Notes: generated from the sequence alone by a model not told the origin. Counted from the stretch's first letter, positions 50,087 to 60,085 are shown. The stretch: DNA of 64,000 nt from JACVRW01 sp963811055 (GCA_963811055.1 CAWEPQ010000020.1:434001-498000), one strand, 5' to 3'. Numbers and translations are program-made.

Positions 50087-50820
50087 ATGATCCAGTCCAT
50101 GACACTGAAGTCACGAATCCGCGGCGGGCTGCACCGGCTCGGGATCGACGCCCGGCGGGTGGAGAATGCAATCGGCCGTGAGCCCTTCGAGGACATGCGC
50201 AAGCTCTGTGGCGCCGGTCCAGGGATCAGGATCGTGGATGCGGGCGCCAACGTCGGACAGACGGTCGAGCGATTTCGGCGTGCGTTCGATCGGCCGGAAA
50301 TACATTCCTTCGAGCCGAGCCCGACTACCTTCCAGGAGCTCGAGCGGCCGGACAACGGGCGTCCAGGGCGTTCGTCTCAACAACCGCGGGCTTGGAGCAA
50401 CCAGCGGGCAAGCTCGAGTTGATCGAGAACACCACGTCGCTGATGAGCTCCTTCCTCGAGCCCGGCCCGGAGTACTGGGGGGAGGTCAAGCGCCGGGTAA
50501 CGGTTCCGGTAACGACGTTGGACAACTACTGCGCCGAGCTGTCGATAGAACGACTCGACATCCTCAAGACGGACACACAGGGATACGACCTGGAGGTGCT
50601 GAGGGGATCGGCTGACCTGCTCGGGCGGCACCGGGTTCGGCTGATCTACCTGGAGATCAGCTACGCGGATGTATACGAGAGCGGCCCGGGCCTGGACGAG
50701 GTCTATGCGTTCCTTCGGGGCCGCGGCTTCTTCCTCGTCTCGTTCTACAACTTTGCCTTCAAGAACGGCCGGGCCGACTGGTCCGACGCCCTTTTCGTCG
50801 ACCCCGAGTTCTCGCACTGA
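50087..50820 (+). CDS. FkbM-family methyltransferase, two frameshifts
   Basis: 243 residues after removing two extra bases between 50340 and 50400. IRIVDAGANVGQTVERFRRA is the SAM-binding motif I, followed by IHSFEPSPTTFQEL. In the last frame come PVTTLDNYCAEL, DILKTDTQGYDLEVLRGSAD and VRLIYLEISYADVYES, the FkbM core in which KTDTQGYD replaces the frequent KIDVEGxE. The family O-methylates sugars or other hydroxyls. Its location beside glycosyltransferases suggests methylation of a polysaccharide residue. The start is ATG 50087 (a second Met follows at 50099). Confidence 0.8.
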
Positions 50821-50888
50821 CCCGACTGAGCACGCTCCTCCGGCGCTCGGCGCTGCTGCCGGTCCTCGCCGCGATCCTGATCTACGGG

Positions 50889-52340
50889 GTGGTCGGGTAC
50901 GGGTTCGGCAAGCCCGTGGGCAAGGCCGGCGACCCGAGCTACTTCATTCGGGCGGGACAGCTCTACCTGGCTCCGGACCTCCTGCCGGCGGACTCCTTCA
51001 TCGAGACGGACACCGGGTACGACGGGCAGTTCTTCTTCTACATGGCCCAGGATCCGCTGCTGCGCGGCAAGGCGGCCACTCGCCATCAGGTCACGAGCGA
51101 GCACATCGACAACGTCGCCTACCGCTACCAGCGGATCCTGCTCCCGGTGGCGGGCTGGCTCGTCTCGTGGGGCAACCCGGACGTCCTTCAGTGGACGCTG
51201 CCGCTGGTGAACCTGCTGGCGGTGCTGGCGGCCACCTGGCTCCTGGCCGTGTTCCTGCGGGCACGCGATCGGCCCACCTGGGCCGCGCTCGCCTTCCCGA
51301 CCTCGATCGGCGTGATGGTGGGCGTGTTCAACGATGTCTCCGATCCGCTGGCGGCCTCGCTGTTCGTGATGGGCGTCGTGTGGTGGCTCGACGACCGCCG
51401 AGCGCCCGCGATAGCGGCCCTCGCCGCCTGCCTCCTGGCGCGCGAGCTGTATCTCCTGCCGGTGGCGGTGCTCGCCGCAGGCGAGCTGTGGCGCGCGCGA
51501 CGCGGTGGCCTGCCGTGGCTCATCCCGCTGGCGGTTTTCGGCCTCTGGCAGGTGTATCTGCGGCTGGCGTTCGCCGCCAGCCCCACGGAGGGGAGCCACG
51601 GCCCATCGGCGGTCCCGCTGCGCGGCACGATCCAGAAGCTCAGGAACGTGGTGCGCGAGGACGTGATCGGCGCGGCCAACTGGGAGATCGCCTTCATCGC
51701 CTTCACGTTCGCGTGCCTCGTCTACTTCGCGTTCCGGACCGTCGCCGTCGCGCGCAGCTCCGGGAGCAGGCCGAGCCGCGAGCAGCTGCTGCCCGTCGTG
51801 GCCCTTGGCGCCCTGCTGCTCGTTCCGTTCCTCACGCGCGAGCTGTGGGAGAACATCCCCAGCTACACGCGCTACGCCGCCGCCGTGCCCGGGCTGCTCG
51901 TGCTGGCGTACGGCGTGATCGGCGACACGGCCAGCCGCGCGCTGCTGGTCGGTTCAGTGGCACTGTCGCTCTTCAACCCGGTGCTGGCCGTGTTGCCCAC
52001 CACCAACGGCTCGCGCGTCAAGCCGCCCGCGCCCGTGACCGCGGAGTCCGCGCGCGCCAACGTGGTGGCCGCCTGCATCGAGCGGGCGGGCGTGGTGGCG
52101 AGGGTCGGCGGCGAGGCCCCGGCCGGCGCTGCGGCCGTGCGCCTGACCGCCCGGTCCGGGCAGTCGGGCTCGCTGCTGGTGTTCGCCTCGGCCGGGGAGG
52201 CGAAGCGCGCGTCCGTGGGCCTGCTGGCGTTTGCCCGCGACGCGGGCGGCGAGGGCACCTACAGCGGCGACGCGGTCGTGATCTGGCCGCGCGGGGTGGG
52301 CGCCGCGGAGGCGCGCGCCACGGCAGCCTGCCTGGGCTGA
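50889..52340 (+). CDS. GT-C-like multi-pass membrane protein
   Basis: 483 residues with about nine hydrophobic helices. Before the first of them is a long loop containing DPSYFIRAGQLYLAP and ETDTGYDGQFFFYMAQDPL. The YDGQ-F-Y-x-A-x-DP pattern recurs in polytopic glycosyltransferase-like proteins of actinobacteria. The last 110 residues form a soluble domain. GTG 50889 is the first ordinary start codon. The same frame extends upstream without stops through LRRSALLPVLAAILIYG, a good first helix that would need a CTG start at 50826 or 50817, next to the FkbM stop. Probable role: glycosyl transfer from a lipid donor outside the membrane; the evidence is modest. Confidence 0.72.
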   Translation: MVGYGFGKPVGKAGDPSYFIRAGQLYLAPDLLPADSFIETDTGYDGQFFFYMAQDPLLRGKAATRHQVTSEHIDNVAYRYQRILLPVAGWLVSWGNPDVLQWTLPLVNLLAVLAATWLLAVFLRARDRPTWAALAFPTSIGVMVGVFNDVSDPLAASLFVMGVVWWLDDRRAPAIAALAACLLARELYLLPVAVLAAGELWRARRGGLPWLIPLAVFGLWQVYLRLAFAASPTEGSHGPSAVPLRGTIQKLRNVVREDVIGAANWEIAFIAFTFACLVYFAFRTVAVARSSGSRPSREQLLPVVALGALLLVPFLTRELWENIPSYTRYAAAVPGLLVLAYGVIGDTASRALLVGSVALSLFNPVLAVLPTTNGSRVKPPAPVTAESARANVVAACIERAGVVARVGGEAPAGAAAVRLTARSGQSGSLLVFASAGEAKRASVGLLAFARDAGGEGTYSGDAVVIWPRGVGAAEARATAACLG

Positions 52341-52341
52341 C

Positions 52342-52827
52342 TCAGGGGAGCTCGACCAGGATCTCTTCGGGCCTGGCCCGCCACTTGCGCCGGCCGGTGT
52401 CGCAGACCACCGCATCCTCGCCGGTGGCGGCGGCGCGCCGGAGCACCACCCGCACCGTTCCGCTGGCCTTGCTGCCCTTGAGCTTGCCGGTCACCTTCGT
52501 GCCCGCGTGCGCGGGGTCGGCGCCGGCCTTGACGGCGAACTCGAACTTCCCGCGGCTCACCTTGTAGGAGCGCTTGGCCGGCGTGCCGGGCAGGTTGACG
52601 GTCCCGGGCCTGCCGTCGGAGCAGGTCACATGAATGCTGCCGAAGTCGAGGTTCCTGACCCGCTTCTTCGTGGCGACGAACTCAACCGGGGGCGCGGCCT
52701 GGGCGGTCACGTTGCCGAGGTAGGGGCCGGTCTGGAAGAGGGGCTTCTTGGCTGCGAGCGCGGTCGAGCCTGAGCAGGCGAGCAGCAGGGCTGCCGCGAG
52801 GAGGGCACGTAGCGGCGGGCGTGGCAC
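52342..52827 (-). CDS. Small secreted protein, unknown function
   Basis: 161 residues with a clear signal peptide (RALLAAALLLACSGSTALA, cleavage before AKKPLF). The mature part is lysine-rich and beta-like, with Cys in HVTCSDGRP and VVCDTGRR that could form a disulfide. No known domain is recognised. The GTG start has AAGGAA about nine bases upstream. It is convergent with the GT-C-like gene (the stop codons are two bases apart) and divergent from the copper protein, with 132 bases between the starts. Confidence 0.72.
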   Translation of the reverse strand: MPRPPLRALLAAALLLACSGSTALAAKKPLFQTGPYLGNVTAQAAPPVEFVATKKRVRNLDFGSIHVTCSDGRPGTVNLPGTPAKRSYKVSRGKFEFAVKAGADPAHAGTKVTGKLKGSKASGTVRVVLRRAAATGEDAVVCDTGRRKWRARPEEILVELP

Positions 52828-52959
52828 TGGAGGTTCCTTTCGAGCGGGACTGCGCGCAGGGTAGACGGCCAGAGGTGCCGGAGGGCGCCAGGCGCTGCGA
52901 TACGATCCGTGGCGGCCGTAGCCGGGAGGAACCGCTCAGGGGGAGGACCCACTCGCCGT

Positions 52960-54495
52960 ATGTCTCGCTCATCGACATTCCGTGCGCTGCTCGGCGCACT
53001 CGCAGTACTCGCGATCGTGCCCGCGTCCGCGAGCGCGCTCCCCGGCGCCCGCGTCTCGGCGAACAAGCTGGTCAAGCACGTCGAGTATCCGGGCACCCAG
53101 CACCTCCACTACGAGTACGGGCCGATCGAGATCCTGCCCGGGCAGAACAACATCGAGGCGCGGGTCAACCAGAACAAGCCGAAGGTCCCCGGGTACATCA
53201 CCCGCTTCAACCCGAACCTCGTCTACTCGAGCGCCGGTCGCAAGATCCCGCGGGTGGACGTGATCCATCTGCATCACGGCGTCTGGCTGAACAACGGCTA
53301 CCCGACGTTCGCCGCCGGCGAGGAGAAGACGGTCCAGCAGTTCCCGCGCGGCTACGGCTATCGCTACCGCCCGAGCGACAACTGGATCATGAATTACATG
53401 ATCCACAACCTCACGCCGCGGCCTACGAAGGTGTCGATCACCTACGACATCGACTTCGTTCCGGAGTCGGCGCCCGCCGCCGCGAAGCTCACGGAAGCCC
53501 ATCCGCTCTGGATGGACGTGGCGGGCATCAGCGCCTATCCGGTGTTCGATGCGCTGAAGGGCCAGGGCCGGCGCGGCAAGTTCACCTTCCCGAACCAGGC
53601 GAGCGCCTCCCAGCAGGACGACATCGGCCGCGCTCGCGAGTACACGGCACGGCGCGACATGACCCTGCTCAACACCGCCGGGCACCTGCATCCCGGTGGC
53701 CTCCGCACGGACCTGAAGGTCACGCGCGGCTCGCGCACCAAGGAGCTGTTCAGGTCGGAGGCCAAGTACTTCGAGCCGGCGGGAGCGGTGTCGTGGGACG
53801 TCTCGATGACGCACACCAAGCCGAACTGGCGGGTGGCCCTCAAGGCAGGCGACCGCCTGAACGTGTCGGCCACCTACGACACGCGCAAGGCCTCCTGGTA
53901 CGAGTCGATGGGGATCATGGTCGTGTTCTACGCCGACGGCAAGGCGTCGGAGGCCAAGGACCCGTTCGCGTCGAAGGTCGACTGGCGCGGATTGCTCACG
54001 CACGGGCATCTGCGCGAGAACCGAGGACACGGAGGTAAGCCGCGACCGAGGCTTCCGGATGCGCGCACGCTGCCGAACGGCGTGTTCAGCAGCAACCTCG
54101 AGATCAAGGGCTTCAGCTACGAGCTCGGCAACCTTCTGCTCGCGGGCAAGAAGGGGCTGCCGCCGCTCGTCCGGGCCGGCGACTCGCTCACGTTCACCAA
54201 CCTCGACGCGATCACGACGATGTCCGCGCAGGAGTCGGCGTACCACACGATCACCTCGTGCAAGGCGCCCTGTACCGGCACCAGCGGCATCGCCTATCCG
54301 CTCGCCGACGGCAAGGCCCAGTTCGACTCGGGCGAGCTCGGCTACGGACCGCCCGGCTTCACCCCGGCGGCCAACCGCAACACCTGGCAGACGCCCAAGA
54401 ACCTGAAGTCGGGCACCTACACCTACTTCTGCCGCATCCACCCGTTCATGCGCGGAGCCTTCCGCGTGGTCGGGAAGGGCAAGCAGAAGGGCTGA
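52960..54495 (+). CDS. Secreted copper-binding protein with a C-terminal cupredoxin domain
   Basis: 511 residues. The signal peptide is at 1-27 (ALLGALAVLAIVPASASA). Residues 60-350 form a large beta domain with VIHLHHGVW and NTAGHLHPGG, His clusters spaced as in copper-binding folds, plus a Met in WYESMGIMVVFY. Residues 400-505 are cupredoxin-like: a His in SAYHTITSC and the C-terminal TYFCRIHPFMRGAFRV with Cys, His and Met in type-1 copper order. The HxHH...HLH...M arrangement recalls the type 2 copper monooxygenases (PHM/DBM), but similarity is by pattern only. ATG 52960 is preceded by GGGGAGGA. The tRNA-Arg gene on the other strand ends four bases after the stop. Confidence 0.72.
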   Translation: MSRSSTFRALLGALAVLAIVPASASALPGARVSANKLVKHVEYPGTQHLHYEYGPIEILPGQNNIEARVNQNKPKVPGYITRFNPNLVYSSAGRKIPRVDVIHLHHGVWLNNGYPTFAAGEEKTVQQFPRGYGYRYRPSDNWIMNYMIHNLTPRPTKVSITYDIDFVPESAPAAAKLTEAHPLWMDVAGISAYPVFDALKGQGRRGKFTFPNQASASQQDDIGRAREYTARRDMTLLNTAGHLHPGGLRTDLKVTRGSRTKELFRSEAKYFEPAGAVSWDVSMTHTKPNWRVALKAGDRLNVSATYDTRKASWYESMGIMVVFYADGKASEAKDPFASKVDWRGLLTHGHLRENRGHGGKPRPRLPDARTLPNGVFSSNLEIKGFSYELGNLLLAGKKGLPPLVRAGDSLTFTNLDAITTMSAQESAYHTITSCKAPCTGTSGIAYPLADGKAQFDSGELGYGPPGFTPAANRNTWQTPKNLKSGTYTYFCRIHPFMRGAFRVVGKGKQKG

Positions 54496-54498
54496 GGA

Positions 54499-54571
<73 letters not shown>

Positions 54572-54596
54572 CAGATTGCGCCAGTCTAGACAGGCA

Positions 54597-55097
54597 GTGC
54601 TGATCGCCCTGATCTCCGACACGCACCTCCCAAGGGGTGGCCGGTGGCTCCCGGATGCGTGCGTGGAGCGGATCCGAGCGGCGGACCTGCTGCTGCACGC
54701 GGGCGACTTCACCGCCGTCGAGACGCTCCGGGAGCTCGAGGCGATCGGACCGCCGGTGCTGGGGGTCCACGGCAACATCGACGGCGCCGAGCTGCGCCGG
54801 CTCCTGCCGGCCGAGCGTGTGGTCGAGGCCGCCGGCGCCCGGATCGCGATGGTGCACGACGGAGGGCCGCGAACGGGACGTCTCGAGCGGCTCCGGCAGA
54901 CCTACGGGGCGCGGGCGGACGCCGTGGTGTTCGGCCACTCGCACCTGCCCCTGCACGAGGAGAGCCACGGATTCCAGATCTTCAACCCGGGCAGCCCGAC
55001 GGAGCGCCGCCGCGCTCCACGCCACACGATGGGGATCGCCCGGATCGAGGACGGAGCGGTGAGCTTCGAGCTCGTGCCGCTGGACGAGTCAAGATAG
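54597..55097 (+). CDS. YfcE-like metallophosphoesterase
   Basis: 166 residues, the size of the YfcE/MJ0936 family. Metal-binding motifs in order: LISDTHLP, LLHAGDFT, VHGNIDG, MVHDGG and VFGHSHLP, ending with FNPGSPTERR. It hydrolyses phosphodiesters, with the natural substrate unknown. GTG 54597 was chosen because it gives the standard family N-terminus; a TTG 21 bases further upstream would almost touch the tRNA gene. The RNase Z gene follows after seven bases. Confidence 0.9.
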   Translation: MLIALISDTHLPRGGRWLPDACVERIRAADLLLHAGDFTAVETLRELEAIGPPVLGVHGNIDGAELRRLLPAERVVEAAGARIAMVHDGGPRTGRLERLRQTYGARADAVVFGHSHLPLHEESHGFQIFNPGSPTERRRAPRHTMGIARIEDGAVSFELVPLDESR

Positions 55098-55104
55098 GGC
55101 GGTC

Positions 55105-56052
55105 ATGGACCTCGACGTGCTCTTCCTCGGGACCGCGGGCTCGGCGCCCACCGCCCAGCGCGGCCTGCCGGCCACGCTCGTGCGGCTCGGCGGCGATCGG
55201 CTGCTCTTCGACTGTGGCGAGGGCACGCAGCGGCAGCTGGTCCGCTCGATCGGGCTGATCGAGCTGGAGGAGGTGTTCCTGACCCACTTCCACGCCGACC
55301 ACGTGCTGGGCCTGCCCGGGATGCTCAAGACCTTCAGCCTCCGCCAGCGCGAGCGGCCCCTGACCGTCCACGGGCCGGCGGGCCTCAATCGCCTCTTCAA
55401 GCAGCTGCAGCCGCTGGTGGGCAACACGACCTTCCCCATCGATCTGGTCGAGCTCGAGCCCAACCAAGAGCTCGATCGCGACGGTTACCGGATCGCGGCG
55501 TACGAGGCGGACCATGCGCCGCGGTCGCTCGGCTACGCGCTGGTGGAGCACCCGCGCCCAGGTCACTTCGACCCCGAGCGCGCTCGCGAGCTCGGGGTGG
55601 ATCCGGGCCCTGACTTCGGACGCCTGCAGCAGGGCGAGACGGTCAACGGGGTCCGGCCGGACCAGGTGATGGGGGAGACGCGGCGCGGCCGCAAGGTCGT
55701 ACTGGCCGGCGACGGCCTGCCGAGCGAGATGACCCGTCTCGTGGCCTACGGGGCCGACCTGCTGGTGCACGAGGCCACCTTCCTCGAGGAGGAGGCCGCT
55801 CGCGCGGCGGAGACCAAGCACTCCACGGCGCGCGGCGCCGCGGAGCTGGCGGCTGCCGCGGACGTGCACACGCTCGCGCTCACGCACGTGTCCACGCGCT
55901 ACGGGGGCGGGCAGGTGCGCGACGAGGCCCGCCAAGCGTTCGATCGGGTGATCGTGCCGCGCGACTTCGACTCCGTCGAGATCCCCTTCCCGGAGCGCGG
56001 CGAGCCCGTGCACGTGCGAGCCGATGAGGCGCGCCCTGTCCCTGCCGGCTGA
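55105..56052 (+). CDS. rnz: Ribonuclease Z
   Basis: 315 residues. FLGTAGSAPTAQRGLPATLV and LFDCGEGTQRQL are the N-terminal RNase Z signature. THFHADHVLGLPGML is the metal motif. The flexible arm lies at about 155-190, followed by LAGDG, HEATFLEE, KHSTARGAAELA and LTHVSTRY. It cleaves the 3' trailer of tRNA precursors that lack encoded CCA, as is the case for the tRNA-Arg upstream. It is probably cotranscribed with the phosphoesterase gene. Confidence 0.95.
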   Translation: MDLDVLFLGTAGSAPTAQRGLPATLVRLGGDRLLFDCGEGTQRQLVRSIGLIELEEVFLTHFHADHVLGLPGMLKTFSLRQRERPLTVHGPAGLNRLFKQLQPLVGNTTFPIDLVELEPNQELDRDGYRIAAYEADHAPRSLGYALVEHPRPGHFDPERARELGVDPGPDFGRLQQGETVNGVRPDQVMGETRRGRKVVLAGDGLPSEMTRLVAYGADLLVHEATFLEEEAARAAETKHSTARGAAELAAAADVHTLALTHVSTRYGGGQVRDEARQAFDRVIVPRDFDSVEIPFPERGEPVHVRADEARPVPAG

Positions 56053-56067
56053 TAGCCTCGACGCGGT

Positions 56068-56100
56068 TCCTTTAACCAGGTCCGGAGAGGCCGGGAAGGG
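56068..56100 (+). promoter_or_regulatory. PyrR-binding RNA motif in the pyr leader
   Basis: The leader contains TTCCTTTAACC, GGTCCGGAGAGGCC and GGGAAGGG in order, matching the PyrR-binding hairpin (TTTAA, then a stem carrying GGTCCxGAGAGGCC, then GAAGG). Its 3' end is the purine run that should act as ribosome site for pyrR (GTG 56109), with no terminator before the gene. UMP-bound PyrR would thus block translation. Confidence 0.85.
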
Positions 56101-56108
56101 CGTGAACG

Positions 56109-56666
56109 GTGGACGAGAAAACGGTCCTCGACCGCGAGGACGTGCGGCGCACGCTGGTGCGCATCGCACACGAAATCGTCGAGAAGACGGGTGGCGAGGG
56201 CGTCGCGGTCGTGGGTATCCACCGTCGCGGTGCCGTGTTGGCGGCTCGCCTCCGCGACCTGGTGGCCGAGCTCGTGGGTGAGCCGGTGCCGCTCGGCGAC
56301 GTGGACATCTCTTTCTACCGCGACGACGTCGGGCTCCGGGAGCCCGGGGCCCAGCCGGTGGTTCACGCCTCGCACATCAGCTTCCCCGTGGAGGAGGCCA
56401 CGATCGTGCTGGTGGATGACGTGCTCTACACGGGCCGAACGGTCCGCGCGGCGATCGACGCGCTCTTCGACTACGGGCGCCCGCGACGGGTGCAGCTCGC
56501 CGTGCTGGCCGACCGCGGCCACAGGGAGCTCCCGATCCGGCCCGACTACGTGGGCAAGAACCTGCCCACGGCCCGGTCAGAGCGGGTGAACGTGCGGGTG
56601 GAGGAGATCGACGGCGCCGACGAGGTGGCGATCGTCCTGGCCGACGTGGGGGAGGCGGCGCGATGA
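56109..56666 (+). CDS. pyrR: Bifunctional pyrimidine regulator / uracil phosphoribosyltransferase
   Basis: 185 residues. VVGIHRRGAVLAARL and the PRPP loop TIVLVDDVLYTGRTVRAAID are diagnostic of PyrR, as are VDISFYRDDV and LADRGHRELPIRPDYVGKN. It binds pyr mRNA in response to UMP/UTP and has uracil phosphoribosyltransferase activity. The GTG start follows GGGAAGGG that belongs to the PyrR-binding motif, so it should repress its own operon. The stop overlaps pyrB (ATGA). Confidence 0.96.
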   Translation: MDEKTVLDREDVRRTLVRIAHEIVEKTGGEGVAVVGIHRRGAVLAARLRDLVAELVGEPVPLGDVDISFYRDDVGLREPGAQPVVHASHISFPVEEATIVLVDDVLYTGRTVRAAIDALFDYGRPRRVQLAVLADRGHRELPIRPDYVGKNLPTARSERVNVRVEEIDGADEVAIVLADVGEAAR

Positions 56667-57616
56667 GAAGACATCTGCTCTCGGTGGACGACGTCTCCCG
56701 CGAGGACATCGAACGCATCCTCGGCCGGGCCGAGAGCTTCGCCGAGGTGTCCGGACGCGAGATCAAGAAGGTGCCGACGCTTCGCGGCCGCACCGTGATC
56801 AACCTCTTCTACGAAGCCTCCACGCGCACCAGCTCGTCGTTCGAGCTGGCGGCCAAGCGCCTCTCCGCCGACCTCGTGAGCGTCAAGTCGAGCGGCTCCT
56901 CGGTCGAGAAGGGCGAGTCGCTCAAGGACACGGTGCAGACGCTGTCGGCCTACGACCCGGCGGCGATCGTAATCCGCTCGCCGCACGCGGGCGCGGCCGG
57001 GCTCGTGGCGCGCTGGACGGCGGCCTCGGTGATCAACGCGGGCGACGGCAAGCACGAGCACCCCACCCAGGCGCTGCTCGACCTCTACACGCTGCGCCGC
57101 CGCGTCGGCTCGCTCGAGGGGCTCTCGGTCTGGATCGTGGGCGACGTGCTGCACAGCCGCGTTGCGCGGTCGGGCATCCTCGCCTTCACGCGGATGGGCT
57201 GCCAGGTGACCGTCTGCGGACCGCCCACGCTGATCCCGCGCGGGATCGAGTCGCTCGGATGCGAGGTGCGCCACACACTCGACGGCCTCGCGCGCGCCGA
57301 CGTGGTCTACGCCCTGCGGATGCAGCACGAGCGGATGCAGGGCAACTTCGTGCCCTCGCTCCGCGAGTACGCGGCGCAGTACCAGATCGACGGCCGGCGC
57401 CTTGGCGCCAACCAGCTGCTCATGCACCCCGGCCCCGTGAACCGCGGCGTGGAGCTGTCGGCCGAGGTGATCGACTCCCCGCAGGCGCTGATCGTCGAGC
57501 AGGTGGAGTCCGGGGTGGTCGTGCGAATGGCGGTCCTCTACGAGCTGCTGGCCGGTCGCGGAGCTCCCAACGTGGCGCCGGTTCCCGACGAGACCAGCGC
57601 GCCGCAGCCCGCATGA
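56663..57616 (+). CDS. pyrB: Aspartate carbamoyltransferase catalytic chain
   Basis: 317 residues. The carbamoyl-phosphate loop FYEASTRTSSSFE, the SSVEKGESLKDT loop, GKHEHPTQALLDLY and MHPGPVNRGVEL are the conserved active-site segments. It condenses carbamoyl phosphate and aspartate in UMP synthesis. No pyrI-type regulatory chain is nearby, as usual in actinobacteria. It overlaps pyrR and pyrC by four bases at each end. Confidence 0.97.
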   Translation: MRRHLLSVDDVSREDIERILGRAESFAEVSGREIKKVPTLRGRTVINLFYEASTRTSSSFELAAKRLSADLVSVKSSGSSVEKGESLKDTVQTLSAYDPAAIVIRSPHAGAAGLVARWTAASVINAGDGKHEHPTQALLDLYTLRRRVGSLEGLSVWIVGDVLHSRVARSGILAFTRMGCQVTVCGPPTLIPRGIESLGCEVRHTLDGLARADVVYALRMQHERMQGNFVPSLREYAAQYQIDGRRLGANQLLMHPGPVNRGVELSAEVIDSPQALIVEQVESGVVVRMAVLYELLAGRGAPNVAPVPDETSAPQPA

Positions 57617-58955
57617 GAGCACTCGAGCTCGACCGCGCTCCCGCCCCGCCGGCGACGCTGCTGATCCGCGGCGCCCACCTCGTGGATCCCCGCGTGGGGC
57701 TCGACGGCCTCTCCGACGTGCTCGTCCGCGACGGCCGGATCGCCGAGCTGGGCGACGGGCTCGAGGCGCCCGAGGGCGCCGAGGTGGTGGACGCGGCGGG
57801 CCTCCACGCGCTGCCGGCCTTCGTGGACCCGCACGTGCATCTGCGCACGCCCGGCCGCGAGGACGAGGAGGACGTGGACTCCGGCACGCGCGCCGCGGCT
57901 GCCGGCGGCTACTGCGCGATCCTCGCGATGCCCAACACGGACCCGGTGGTGGACTCGGCCCCGGTGCTGCGCTCGCTGCGCGAGCGCGCCCGTGCCGAGG
58001 CCCGGATACCCACGGGCTTTCTGGCGGCGATCACCCGCGGACAGCGCGGCGAGGACCTGACCGAGATGGCCGAGCTCTCCGGCGCCGGCGCGGCCGGGTT
58101 CACCGACGACGGGCTGCCGGTGCGCTCGGGCGGCGTCCTGCGCCAGGCGCTCCAGTATCAGCGCCTCGCCGATCGGACGCTGGCGCTCCACGAGGAGGAC
58201 CCCTCGCTGTCGGCCGACGGCGTGATGCACGAGGGTGAGATCTCGGCGCTGCTCGGGCTTGCCGGCATCCCGTCGGTCTCCGAGTCCACGATGGTCGCGC
58301 GCGACTGCGAGCTGGCCGCCTACGAGCAGGGCCGGATCCACATCCAGCACGTGTCCGCGCTCGAGACGGTACGGGCGATCGAGCGGGCGCGCGAGCTGGG
58401 CACCACCGTCACCTGCGAGGCCACTCCGCACCACCTGCTCCTCACCGACGAGGCGGTCCGCACCCTGGACGCCAACAGCAAGATGAACCCGCCGCTCCGC
58501 GGTGAGGCCGACCGCCAGGCGCTGATCGCCGCGCTGCGCTCCGGGGTGATCGACTGCGTGGCCACCGACCACGCCCCGCACGCCCGCGAGGAGAAGGAGC
58601 AGCCGTTCGAGCTGGCGCCGATGGGGGTGACCGGGCTCGAGACGGCCTTCGCCGCGCTCTACACCGGGCTCGTGCTGCCGGGCGAGCTCGAGCTCGGCGC
58701 TGCTCGTGGAGCGCATGACCGCGGGCGGCGAGCCGTTCGGCATCCCGGCGCCCACGCTCGCGCCGGGCTCGCCGGCGAACGTCTGCCTGGTGGACCTGAC
58801 CTCCGAATGGGAGGTGGGGGAGGCCGGGTACGAGAGCCGCTCCGACAACTGCGCCTTCGCCGGCCGCCGGCTCACCGAGCCGCGTTCGCATGACCGTGGC
58901 CGACGGCGGCGTGGCCTACCGCGAGCGCAGCTTCGCCCTCGGAGCGGTCACGTGA
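57613..58955 (+). CDS. pyrC: Dihydroorotase, two frameshifts
   Basis: 446 residues after removing one extra base near 58700 and one near 58882. Metal ligands: DPHVHLRTPG, the HEEDP and IHIQHVS histidines, and Asp in DCVATDHAPH. NSKMNPPLR and LAMPNTDP are family motifs. In the second and third frames come PFGIPAPTLAPGSPANVCLV and VRMTVADGGVAYRERSF. It closes carbamoyl aspartate to dihydroorotate. It starts inside pyrB (ATGA) and ends inside carA (GTGA). The repaired length is typical of the type I enzyme. Confidence 0.94.
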
Positions 58956-60085
58956 GCGACGGCTACCTGCTGCTCGAGGACGGCACCCGCCTCGACGGCG
59001 AGGTGGGCGGCCCCACCGGCGGCGGAGCGGGGCTCGGTGAGGTGGTCTTCAACACCTCGATGTCGGGCTACCAGGAGTCCGTGACCGACCCCTCCTATGC
59101 CGGGCCAGATCATCGTCTTCACCTATCCGCTGGTGGGCAACTACGGCGTTACCCGCGACCACATGGAGTCCGACCGCATCCACGCCCGCGCCGTGGTCAT
59201 GCGCGAGGGGATCGACCGCGAGGACGCGGCCAACGCGGAGGGCGGCTGGCTCACCTGGCTCTCGGACTGCGGCGTGCCCTGGATCACGGGCGTGGACACG
59301 CGCGCGCTCGTGCGCCACATCCGCGACCGCGGCGCCATGCGCGGCGGCGTGTTCGCCGCGGAGACGCCCGAGGGCGAGGCAATGGAGCGTGTCCAGGCCG
59401 AGCCCCAGATGACCGGACGCGATCTCGCGCGTGAGGTCACGCCGGCCGAGCCGCTGATCCTCGACGCCGCCGGTTCCTCCGGCCCGCTCGTCGTGGGGAT
59501 CGACACCGGCATCAAGGACTCGATCGTGCGCAACCTGCGCGACCGCGGCGCCCGCCTGGAGCTGCATCCCTGCACCACCAGCGCCGAGGAGCTGCTGGCG
59601 CGCCGGCCCGATGCCGTGTTCCTCGCCAACGGCCCCGGCGACCCCGCCGCGCTCGACTACGTGGTGGACACCGTTCGCGACCTCGTGGGCAAGGTGCCGG
59701 TCTGGGGCATCTGCCTCGGCCACCAGCTGCTCTGCCGGGCGGTGGGACTCGAGACATTCAAGCTCCCGTTCGGCCACCGCGGCGCCAACCACCCGGTCAA
59801 GGACCTCGAGACGGGCCGCATCGAGATCACCTCCCAGAACCACGGCTTCGCCGTGCTCGGCCCCAACGGCGAGCAGCGCCTCGACGTGGACGCGCCGGTG
59901 CGCTGGGACACCGACTTCGGCGCCGCCGAGCTCTCGCAGCTCAACCTCTACGACCGCACGGTCGAGGGGCTGGTGCTGCGCGACGTGCCCGGATCCACCG
60001 TGCAGTACCACCCCGAGGCAGGCCCCGGCCCGCACGACGCACAGCACCTCTTCGACCGGTTCCTCGAGCGCCTGGTGCCCGCCTG

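Noticed and set aside
35900..50400. Interpretation of the polysaccharide locus as a degraded pseudogene cluster
   Set aside because: All traced breaks are single-base insertions, domain residues are conserved on both sides, and genes inside the same block (manB, the MoaD-like gene) are intact. Consensus error is simpler.
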